This document shows positions 45,071 to 52,468 of a stretch of DNA of 64,000 nt, piece after piece. This DNA is from a virus, in the IMG/VR virus record IMGVR_UViG_3300032236_000971, positions 1-64,000 of that record. One strand, given 5' to 3'. The translations under genes and the position numbers were made by a program. How positions within the stretch are numbered: position 1 is the first letter of the stretch; each line of letters starts with the position of its first letter. The notes under the pieces were generated by a model that saw nothing but the letters and a program-made list of their open reading frames with translations, searched no databases and was not told the origin of the DNA.

Positions 45071-45508
45071 ATGAAGAAATTAGCGTTTATACTATGCCTA
45101 ATTTCTTCTGCTTCTTTTGCTACTGAAGTTCAATTTGGGTTTAAGAGTCCGTCGTTTAACGGTAATGGTTACTCTTCTCATGTACTTACTATTGAGAATC
45201 TCGAAGCAACAAGAAAACAGAAGATATTAGACGACGCAAAGGCAGCGGCTGAGAAGGCAGCTTCCGATGCTAAGAACACGAACCTTGCTAAGTTTTTAAA
45301 CAACTTAGAGAGCCGTATTTACGCTACTATTTCTCAGAACATTGCTTCAGAGCTATTTAAGTCTGGTGGAGCTACTACGGGAGCGTTTGATATTCAGGGT
45401 AATCATTTACAGTGGGTATCAGACGGTTCAACTATAACATTAAACATTACAGATCCGGGTGGAAGTGTGACGCAGGTGGTTGTTCCTTATGGGAGTTTAG
45501 CATGGTAA
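45071..45508 (+). CDS. csgF: CsgF-like curli assembly factor
   Basis: A 145-residue secreted protein: signal peptide (MKKLAFILCLISSASFA), mature start TEVQFGFKSPSFNGNGY matching the CsgF N-terminus (in E. coli TMTFQFRNPNFGGNP), which plugs into the CsgG pore. The middle is a Lys/Ala helix and the C-terminal half has LQWVSDGSTITLNITDPGG. CsgF connects the CsgG channel to the growing fibre. Overlaps csgG by seven bases. TGGAGATTAAAG precedes the ATG. Confidence 0.85.
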   Translation: MKKLAFILCLISSASFATEVQFGFKSPSFNGNGYSSHVLTIENLEATRKQKILDDAKAAAEKAASDAKNTNLAKFLNNLESRIYATISQNIASELFKSGGATTGAFDIQGNHLQWVSDGSTITLNITDPGGSVTQVVVPYGSLAW

Positions 45509-46311
45509 AGTATGCGGCATTAGCATTAGCATTGTTACTTGGTGGGTGCACGGGTAAGCAGGTAACTCAGGCTGAGATTGAAAAGCAGATTGACGAGCCA
45601 GAGATCATTACGCACAAGCGTTTTAATGAGATAGTAAACATCACCCCTCCAGCCGAAGATCCTATTCCTATTGCTGTTTATCGCTTTCAGGATCTAACAG
45701 GTCAACGTAAGCCTAATAATAATTATGCTTCACTTAGCTCGGCAGTAACACAGGGCGCTGAAGTATTCCTTATTAAGGCATTAAAGGATGCAGGTAACGG
45801 TAAGTGGTTCCTTCCAGTTGAGCGTGTAGGACTTGAAAACCTAGTAAAGGAACGTCAGCTTATCCGTTCACAAAGAGAAACATATGAAAAGGATCAGGCA
45901 AAGCCTCTAGTTCCTTTAATTGTAGCAGGGAGTATGATTGATGGCGGTATTGTGGGATATGATACTGATATTGGGACTGGTGGTATTGGCGCTCGTTTTC
46001 TTGGTATTGGAGCCGATCAACAGTATAGAAAAGACGAAATCACGGTCATGGTCCGATTGATATCTGTAAATACAGGTGAAATACTACTATCTACAGGGGC
46101 TACTAAAACAATTTATTCTACTGGTACTAATTTAAATGTATTGAAGTTTGTTGATGCTGGTACTAAGTCAGTAGAGTTTGAAGCTGGTTCGTCTATTAAT
46201 GAACCTACTACCTATGCTGTAAGAATTGCTATTGAAGCAGCGATTGTTGATATGATTAAAGAGGGCGCAAAGAAGAAAATATGGTCGTTTAAAAAGGAAA
46301 AAAAGAAATGA
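45502..46311 (+). CDS. csgG: CsgG curli secretion channel
   Basis: A 269-residue outer-membrane lipoprotein: lipobox LGGC (Cys16), then the CsgG core: IAVYRFQDLTGQRKPNNN, SSAVTQGAEVFLIKALKDAG, WFLPVERVGLENLVKERQLIR, GSMIDGGIVGYDTDIGTGG, ARFLGIGADQQY, STGEILLSTGATKTI. CsgG nonamers form the diffusion channel that exports curli subunits. Size is close to E. coli CsgG (277 aa) and no key region is missing. It is surprising in a lytic-type phage genome. Confidence 0.95.
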   Translation: MVKYAALALALLLGGCTGKQVTQAEIEKQIDEPEIITHKRFNEIVNITPPAEDPIPIAVYRFQDLTGQRKPNNNYASLSSAVTQGAEVFLIKALKDAGNGKWFLPVERVGLENLVKERQLIRSQRETYEKDQAKPLVPLIVAGSMIDGGIVGYDTDIGTGGIGARFLGIGADQQYRKDEITVMVRLISVNTGEILLSTGATKTIYSTGTNLNVLKFVDAGTKSVEFEAGSSINEPTTYAVRIAIEAAIVDMIKEGAKKKIWSFKKEKKK

Positions 46312-46985
46312 AACTAGTAGCAAGGATGATCGCGTTTTTGACATTCTTGGTTATGATTCAGTATGCGCATGCGGGAAGTAATAATAGTATCTATATTGAT
46401 CAAATTGGTGATGGTTCTAATATAACTTTGACGCAAACTGGTAGTGGAAACGGAATCGGTTCATCATCAAATCGATCTTCGTTTAATGGCAATAACTTAA
46501 CGGTAACAGTATCTCAAATAGGTAATCAAAATAACCAACTAATCAACGTGGTTGGTGATGGTGTAACATTGAATTCAACTATCACTGGAAATACGAACCA
46601 GGTTGATATTGATTGTACATCTTGTACGGCTTCGTCTATAACTAGTTCGGTAACAGGTAGCAGTAACCTTGTTACTATAACTAATGAGAATTTAAACAAT
46701 ACAGCTTTAACAATTGAATCTGATAATAACACTGTAACATTAACTAATAATTCCACAGCGGTTGCTGGCGTGAATAATGTCATCAATATCTCTGGGGGTA
46801 ACGGTAACCAATTGATTTTAAGTCAGACTGGTCCAGCTGGCGCTCTTGGTCACAAAGTTGATTTAGCAGTAACTGGTGCACTTAATAATGTTCAAATAGG
46901 ACAAGGTGGATCAGTTGACTCAGTCGTTAATAGTACGATCACTGGCTCTAGCAACACTCTTATTATTAAGTCTAACCACAACTAA
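46308..46985 (+). CDS. Curlin-repeat secreted protein (CsgA/CsgB-like)
   Basis: A 225-residue secreted protein: signal peptide ending AHA, then curlin-type repeats starting SIYIDQIGDGSNITLTQTG and VSQIGNQNNQLINV. Repeat units follow N-x-x-x-I/V-x-Q-x-G-x-x-N and then decay into NTVTLTNNS-like beta-solenoid units; two cysteines at CTSC. It is a likely CsgG substrate and fibre subunit. ATGA overlap with csgG. Confidence 0.82.
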   Translation: MKLVARMIAFLTFLVMIQYAHAGSNNSIYIDQIGDGSNITLTQTGSGNGIGSSSNRSSFNGNNLTVTVSQIGNQNNQLINVVGDGVTLNSTITGNTNQVDIDCTSCTASSITSSVTGSSNLVTITNENLNNTALTIESDNNTVTLTNNSTAVAGVNNVINISGGNGNQLILSQTGPAGALGHKVDLAVTGALNNVQIGQGGSVDSVVNSTITGSSNTLIIKSNHN

Positions 46986-48021
46986 CGCTGAGGTTGGCAA
47001 GGTCACAGAGCAATCTGGACCTACTGAAATACGCAGAGATAAGAATTCTTTACCTAGCTCTATCTCTTCTGAGGTGGAGATGAACGACGTTATAACTACA
47101 GCTAATGCAAAAGCTGGTATTACGTTTAAAGACGATACAAAGGTACAGATAACCGAGCAGAGTAAACTTGTTATTGATACGTTTGTTTATGATGGTGAAA
47201 AGAAAACGGGTAAGCTCGGTATAAAAATGGCGCTTGGCACTATTAAGTACGCCAGTGGCCAAATAGCAAAGAATGATCCAACTCAGGTTATGGTTGAAAC
47301 GCCAACAGCAACGATTGGTGTAAGAGGCACAGATTTTTCAGGAACTGTAGATGAAACAGGAAGATCAACTATTATATTGCTACCTTCTTGCCCAAGCGGC
47401 TGGAAGAATATTGATCGCGATTGTGTCACTGGGAATATTAGCGTTACTACTATCATGGGTACTGTCTGGTTAACTAAACCGTTTGAGTCAGTTACAGTTA
47501 ATACAACTATCGCTCAACCTAAGTCAGCTATACTAAATCTTAGTTTAGATCAAATCAATAATATGCTGATCGTTACGCCGCCTAAAGAAGTAAGGGAAGA
47601 AAGAACTAGAACACAAACTAAAGCATTTAACTTCCTCGATCAAAACTTTCTTGATAAAGATTTATTAAAATATGATGGCCTTGATAATAATGCGTTGGAT
47701 AAACCGAATGTATTAGATAGAAACGCATTAGATAGTGATTACCTAATGAACGCATTAGACGTTATAGCTAATCAGTTTCTTAGTAACGAGCTTGATCAAT
47801 ATAACGCACTGCTGCCTAAATACGATAAATCAACTGGTTTGAAATTTACTGTTGATAGTGAAGTTTTAAATTTATATCGTGAAACAGTAAGTAACTACTA
47901 TGATATCAATTTAAATATCTATAGAAGTTTAACACTGAATCTTACTCAAGATAATTTGACAATTAAACAATTAGTAAATGGACCTGGTACTACTACGATA
48001 ACAATAAAGCAGGGCAACTGA
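46906..48021 (+). CDS. FecR-domain secreted protein, GTG start in overlapping frame
   Basis: A 371-residue protein. GTG 46906 opens a good signal peptide (LALATLLLLSLTTTNA) that is read out of frame from the last 80 bases of the curlin gene. The FecR domain spans about 30-190: GKVTEQSGPTEIRR, DVITTANAKAGITFKDDTKVQI, KLGIKMALGTIKYASGQ, ETPTATIGVRGTDF. The C-terminal third has five decayed FLD/ALD/LDK units (NFLDQNFLDKDLL...). FecR-domain proteins sense envelope or extracellular signals and often lie beside CHASE2 cyclases, as here. Confidence 0.82.
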   Translation: MDQLTQSLIVRSLALATLLLLSLTTTNAEVGKVTEQSGPTEIRRDKNSLPSSISSEVEMNDVITTANAKAGITFKDDTKVQITEQSKLVIDTFVYDGEKKTGKLGIKMALGTIKYASGQIAKNDPTQVMVETPTATIGVRGTDFSGTVDETGRSTIILLPSCPSGWKNIDRDCVTGNISVTTIMGTVWLTKPFESVTVNTTIAQPKSAILNLSLDQINNMLIVTPPKEVREERTRTQTKAFNFLDQNFLDKDLLKYDGLDNNALDKPNVLDRNALDSDYLMNALDVIANQFLSNELDQYNALLPKYDKSTGLKFTVDSEVLNLYRETVSNYYDINLNIYRSLTLNLTQDNLTIKQLVNGPGTTTITIKQGN

Positions 48022-48284
48022 TGAAAACATTACTCGCACTTCTATTAATGACAACACCTGCTTTCTCGCAGACAGTAAATAATGCAACCGTGAATTTACA
48101 AGGAGCTAATCAAAGTGTTAGTATTACTCAGTTTGGCAGTGATAAATCTGCTACCGTTACTTTTAATGGGTATGGGCTTAATGCAATTATCAGTCAATCG
48201 GGTTCTAATCCTCAGTCTTTTTCTTTATCTGTTACTTGTACTAGCTCTTGTCCTACTTCACCTTACATCATTAACCAATACTGA
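48021..48284 (+). CDS. Small curlin-like secreted protein
   Basis: An 87-residue protein: signal peptide (MKTLLALLLMTTPAFS), then a curlin-type repeat VNLQGANQSVSITQFGSDKSA and NAIISQSGSNPQ. Two cysteines form CTSSC near the end, comparable to the CTSC of the larger curlin protein, so they may share a cap. It may be the nucleator (CsgB role). ATGA overlap upstream and TGATG downstream. Confidence 0.75.
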   Translation: MKTLLALLLMTTPAFSQTVNNATVNLQGANQSVSITQFGSDKSATVTFNGYGLNAIISQSGSNPQSFSLSVTCTSSCPTSPYIINQY

Positions 48285-50341
48285 TGGAAACGCTAGGCAA
48301 ATATCTTACAAGCACATGGGCAGCTGCTATCAGCGCCTGTCTCCTGTTGATATTGTATGTAATCAATCCAAGCTTCATCCAAACACTACAATTGAAGACA
48401 TTCGATTACCTGATAACTTCGCTTGACAAAAAGCAATCAGAAGAGATTGTAATTGTTAACTTTGGCGAAAAGTCAGTAAAGCAATTTGGTCAGTGGCCAT
48501 TTGATCGCCGAGATATTGCTAAGACAATTGAAAAGCTTAAAGAACACGAAGCAGCCGTTATAGTTGCTCCTATATTATTTTCTGAAAAAGACAGAGCAGG
48601 TGGTGATGATGAATTGGCTAATAGTCTCGGAGGTGTTGTTATTGCTCAAACACCTACTACGCAAAATGTTCCACCTGACGCTGTACGTCGTGGGTTTGCT
48701 GCTATTGGTCCTGTTGATCCTATCAGCTATGTCTATCGTTGGAATGGTGGATTACGCCCTATTAATAAGCTGGCAGAATCTGCTGAAGGAGTCGGCGTTC
48801 TCGCCACTATCCCTGAAATCGATGGCGTTGTCCGTCGTGTCCCTCTACTTGTTAATATTGCAGGTAATCTTTATCCATCATTACCTCTTGAAACCCTTCG
48901 TGTCGCTGCTGGTGATCCTTCCTATCAAATTAAAACAGGTGATGCTGGGCTTGAGTTTGTGCGCATACCTGCTTTTCCTGCTGTTCCTGTCGACGAAAGA
49001 GGGCGTGTTTGGGCAACATGGAATACAAAGTTCGAAGAGGTAGAAGCAACGGAAATTGATGACAGAGTCAAAGGTAAGATAGTAGTTCTTGGCTTGACTA
49101 TTGAAGGCGTTGGCGGTATAATCAGTACTGCAATGGGTGAAAAATGGGCGCATTCGATACAGGCTAGTACGCTTCAAACACTTATTGATGGAACTTCTAT
49201 TTCTCGCCTATCCGTAGCAAGGCTATTAGAAGGAATACTAATACTAGGAATACTGCTCCTATTTCTGTATAGCGTTCCAAAAGTGTCTGTAAAGATGACA
49301 GTTCCATTTTATGCTCTCTTTATTGCGAGTATATCTTATGGCTCGTATTATTTATTTCAAACCCAGCTTCAGCTGTGGGATCCTAGCTATCTAATTCTAT
49401 CTGGATCAATACTATTTGCTCACCTAATATTCAATAACTTTGCTCGTGAGTTTAGATTAAAGCAACAGATCAAGAAGCAATTTGGTACATACTTATCGCC
49501 AGCATTAGTTGAAAAACTTCAAAAGAACCCTGAATTACTTAAATTGGGAGGAGAGACCCGTGAGTTATCGATCATGTTCACAGACGTTCGCGGCTTTACT
49601 AATATTAGTGAGCATTATGGAGCTGACGTACAAGGTCTTACTCAAATAATGAATCGCTATATGACAGCGATGACTGCTAAGATTATTCAGAACGAGGGCA
49701 CACTAGATAAGTATATCGGTGACGCTCAGATGGCATTTTGGAATGCGCCACTTGATGATAAAGAACACGCTAAACATGCAGTTAAAACAGCATTGGAGAT
49801 GTTAGATGACCTCAAAAGATTTAACACCGAGATTTTGGCTGAAGGTATCCCTGCCTTTGGTATGGGTCTTGGCATTAATACAGGTAGTGTCGTTGTGGGG
49901 AACATGGGATCTTCTCAGCGTTTTGATTACACCTGTCTTGGCGATTCTGTTAACCTGGCAAGTCGTTTGGAAGGACAATCAAAACCATACCATGTGAAAA
50001 TGGTTATTGGTCCTGAAACATATGAGTATGTTAAGGATGAATATCTATGCTTAGAGCTTGATTGTCTCGCTGTTAAGGGTAAGGCAATAGGTGTTAAAAT
50101 ATACACTATTGTTAATAAGAATGGTTTGAATATTGCAGCTTCGCGTTCGCATGCACAGTTTTTAGAATACTATCGTCAGATGGCATGGGGTAAAGCTCTT
50201 GAGTATATTCCTTACATAGAAAGAGCTTTTGAAGGTGAAATGAAAGAATACTATAAGATGATGGCTGAACGTATTGAAGAGTATAAAGTTAATCCGTTAC
50301 CAAAAGATTGGGATGGCGTATATAGGACAAACTCAAAATGA
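48284..50341 (+). CDS. CHASE2-sensor adenylate cyclase (class III)
   Basis: A 685-residue receptor cyclase. One N-terminal transmembrane helix, an extracellular CHASE2 domain (about 35-310; FDYLITSLDKKQSEEIVIVNFGE and IDGVVRRVPLLVNI are typical), three transmembrane helices (about 313-385), then the cyclase domain. Catalytic residues are intact: FTDVRGFT (about 432), DKYIGDAQM with the adenine-binding Lys, and DYTCLGDSVNLASRLE (about 548) with the Asp, Asn and Arg needed for ATP. It should make cAMP in the host in response to an outside signal, perhaps from the FecR and curlin proteins encoded upstream. Confidence 0.93.
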   Translation: METLGKYLTSTWAAAISACLLLILYVINPSFIQTLQLKTFDYLITSLDKKQSEEIVIVNFGEKSVKQFGQWPFDRRDIAKTIEKLKEHEAAVIVAPILFSEKDRAGGDDELANSLGGVVIAQTPTTQNVPPDAVRRGFAAIGPVDPISYVYRWNGGLRPINKLAESAEGVGVLATIPEIDGVVRRVPLLVNIAGNLYPSLPLETLRVAAGDPSYQIKTGDAGLEFVRIPAFPAVPVDERGRVWATWNTKFEEVEATEIDDRVKGKIVVLGLTIEGVGGIISTAMGEKWAHSIQASTLQTLIDGTSISRLSVARLLEGILILGILLLFLYSVPKVSVKMTVPFYALFIASISYGSYYLFQTQLQLWDPSYLILSGSILFAHLIFNNFAREFRLKQQIKKQFGTYLSPALVEKLQKNPELLKLGGETRELSIMFTDVRGFTNISEHYGADVQGLTQIMNRYMTAMTAKIIQNEGTLDKYIGDAQMAFWNAPLDDKEHAKHAVKTALEMLDDLKRFNTEILAEGIPAFGMGLGINTGSVVVGNMGSSQRFDYTCLGDSVNLASRLEGQSKPYHVKMVIGPETYEYVKDEYLCLELDCLAVKGKAIGVKIYTIVNKNGLNIAASRSHAQFLEYYRQMAWGKALEYIPYIERAFEGEMKEYYKMMAERIEEYKVNPLPKDWDGVYRTNSK

Positions 50342-51039
50342 TTTCATTTGTAATACCTTGCTATAACGAAGAAGCACATATTAAAGATTGTATTCGCTCT
50401 ATCAGAAAACATATATGGTATATACCTTATGAAATTATTGTAGTTGATAATAACTGTACAGATAGAACTGCTGAAATTGCGGAAGAAGAGCTTGCGAAAG
50501 TTGTTAAAGAAACACGTAAGGGTGTTGTATTTGCAAGACAAGCTGGTTACGAAGCTGCAACTGGTTGGCTGATTGCTAATATCGATGCTGATTCTAAGAT
50601 AACCGATGGATGGGTTTGGGAAGCAATGAGTATGTTATCAAACCATGATACTGTCGCAGTAACTGGTCCATTAGAATACGAAGGTGCTGGTTTAGGTTTA
50701 CGTATAATGACGAAGCTGTATTACCTGCTTGCTAAGTTTAGTAACGATCATATTGGCGTGTTTCTTCAAGGAGGCAACTGCATGATCAAGAAGAAAGCTT
50801 TAGATGAAGTTGGTGGTTACGATGGTACTATTATTTTCTACGGCGAAGATACGATGACTGCAAAACGCATACAGCACCTCGGTAAAGTTGTATTCAATAT
50901 GTATATGGTAACAACAACGTCACCAAGAAGGCTTAAAGAGCAAGGCGTCATAAAAACTACATGGTTATATCTTACTAATTATTTTTCTGTGACTTTCAAA
51001 AATAAATCTACAACTAACGACTATAAGGATTTTAGATGA
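50338..51039 (+). CDS. Glycosyltransferase family 2
   Basis: A 233-residue GT-A enzyme: SFVIPCYNEEAHIKDCIRSI, VVDNNCTDRTAEIAEEE, ANIDADSKITDGW (the D-x-D metal site, about 80-82) and GGYDGTIIFYGEDTMTAKRIQ with the catalytic acidic residues. Ends with a hydrophobic amphipathic segment (WLYLTNYFSV). ATGA-linked to the cyclase and the next gene. Likely transfers a sugar to an envelope lipid or polysaccharide. Confidence 0.87.
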   Translation: MISFVIPCYNEEAHIKDCIRSIRKHIWYIPYEIIVVDNNCTDRTAEIAEEELAKVVKETRKGVVFARQAGYEAATGWLIANIDADSKITDGWVWEAMSMLSNHDTVAVTGPLEYEGAGLGLRIMTKLYYLLAKFSNDHIGVFLQGGNCMIKKKALDEVGGYDGTIIFYGEDTMTAKRIQHLGKVVFNMYMVTTTSPRRLKEQGVIKTTWLYLTNYFSVTFKNKSTTNDYKDFR

Positions 51040-51764
51040 AGTCATACAAAACAGTATTCATATCAGATTTACATCTGGGTACAAAAATGAGTCAAGCAAA
51101 TAAGCTGCTTGATTTTATGAAAACATTCGAATGTGAAAAGATATATCTAGTAGGCGATATTGTTGATTGTTGGGCTATGTCAAGAAAAATGATATGGTCT
51201 CAATTTCATAATGACGTAATTCAAAAGCTACTCCGTAGAGCTAGAAAAGGTACTGAAATTGTTTATATTCCCGGAAATCACGATGACGTTATGCGCAACT
51301 ATTGTGATAACGAATTTGGTCATATTATCATGGTTAGGGAAGCCGTACATGTGGGAGTCGATGGCAGGATATATCTTGTTACTCATGGTGATCAGTTTGA
51401 TGTTGTAATTCGTAATGCCGAATGGCTTGCTCACCTTGGCGGCTGGGCATATGACCTTAGTATAAACATGAGTCGTTTCATCAATAAAATTAGGACCGTG
51501 TTTGGTTTAAAATACTGGTCATTGTCAGCTTATCTAAAGAACACAGTAAAAGAATCTGTAAACTTTATCGGTAATTATGAAGAAACACTATCGAAGTATG
51601 TGAAAGGTAAGAAGCTAGATGGAATTATATGCGGTCATATTCATCATGCTAACATTCGTGATATTGGCGGTATTAGATATATGAACTGCGGCGATTGGGT
51701 AGAGTCATGTACCGCCTTAGTAGAAAACCATGACGGTACATTTGAAATAGTTAAGTGGGTATAA
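51036..51764 (+). CDS. LpxH-like calcineurin metallophosphoesterase
   Basis: A 242-residue enzyme with the dinuclear metal motifs DLHLG (Asp11, His13), GDIVD (about 41), GNHDD (about 87), HGDQFD (about 117) and GHIHH (about 200). The order and spacing match UDP-2,3-diacylglucosamine hydrolase (LpxH) of lipid A synthesis and its alphaproteobacterial relatives. Together with the GT2 gene it suggests lipid A or glycolipid modification. Confidence 0.83.
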   Translation: MKSYKTVFISDLHLGTKMSQANKLLDFMKTFECEKIYLVGDIVDCWAMSRKMIWSQFHNDVIQKLLRRARKGTEIVYIPGNHDDVMRNYCDNEFGHIIMVREAVHVGVDGRIYLVTHGDQFDVVIRNAEWLAHLGGWAYDLSINMSRFINKIRTVFGLKYWSLSAYLKNTVKESVNFIGNYEETLSKYVKGKKLDGIICGHIHHANIRDIGGIRYMNCGDWVESCTALVENHDGTFEIVKWV

Positions 51765-52118
51765 TTACTTGTGTTTGCTGGCTAGTTCTTCAGCAGCCTT
51801 AACTTGTTTATCAGCAGCTTCAAGTTCGCGTTGTTGAGCTTTGGCTGCTGTTTCTACGTCATGTAAATGACGCTCTGATTCAATTTCTTTACCACGTAGC
51901 TGTAGTACAATATTAATTTTTTGATTAAGACGGATTAAATCATTGTCAAGCATGCGAATACGATCTATAAGAGCAATAAGTACCGTACTAGCTTCGCTGG
52001 TGACTGGTTTGATTTCTTTGGTTGCCCATGTCCATACATAATAAATCATATACCCCATACCGCCAGCGGCTACAATAGGGAATCCGTATTTGTTAATAAG
52101 TTCTGCTAACCCACCCAT
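51765..52118 (-). CDS. Small membrane protein with coiled coil, holin/BhlA-like
   Basis: A 117-residue minus-strand protein: one N-terminal transmembrane segment (YGFPIVAAGGMGYMIYYVW) and a Glu/Lys/Ala coiled coil. It looks like a paralogue of the next gene. It converges with the envelope operon. BhlA/UviB-type proteins are holin-like; the role here is not proven. Confidence 0.62.
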   Translation of the reverse strand: MGGLAELINKYGFPIVAAGGMGYMIYYVWTWATKEIKPVTSEASTVLIALIDRIRMLDNDLIRLNQKINIVLQLRGKEIESERHLHDVETAAKAQQRELEAADKQVKAAEELASKHK

Positions 52119-52399
52119 TAGTCTCTCCTTGCATCATTTTTGCCGTCAGCTCGGGCAATTCTATCAACGTCTGGCTTTACACCAAGCGCATTTGAAACTA
52201 ATGTGTCAATACGAATAACGTCATGATTCATTGTCTTCACACGATTATCAAGAGCAGTAATGATACCAGAAAGACTTTTAACAGAGCTCATAACACCAGC
52301 AAGGATAAACTTCATTGTAAGAAACACGAAATATCCACCAGCACACGCAGCTGCAATAGGGAAACCTACTTCTGCGACTAATTTAAACCATTCATCCAT
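52118..52399 (-). CDS. Small membrane protein, holin/BhlA-like
   Basis: A 93-residue minus-strand protein: MDEWFKLVAEVGFPIAAACAGGYFVFL, one transmembrane helix, then a charged tail with ITALDNRVKTMNHDVIRIDTLV. The N-terminus (FPIAAACAGGYFVF) resembles BhlA/UviB holin-like proteins. One-base overlap with its paralogue. Divergent from nrdA. Confidence 0.65.
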   Translation of the reverse strand: MDEWFKLVAEVGFPIAAACAGGYFVFLTMKFILAGVMSSVKSLSGIITALDNRVKTMNHDVIRIDTLVSNALGVKPDVDRIARADGKNDARRD

Positions 52400-52416
52400 A
52401 GTAACACCTTTTTAGT

Positions 52417-52445
52417 TTGACTAATTAGTAAAAATATAGTATATT
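52417..52445 (+). promoter_or_regulatory. Promoter of the nrd operon
   Basis: TTGACT at 52417-52422, 17-base spacer, TATATT at 52440-52445. Confidence 0.78.
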
Positions 52446-52468
52446 TATAATCAAGAGGAGAGATAACA

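Noticed and set aside
45071-51764. Host chromosome contamination or chimeric assembly at the curli operon
   Set aside because: Gene overlaps, codon style and the seamless junctions with thyX and the phage-type genes on either side look native. Read mapping would be needed for proof.
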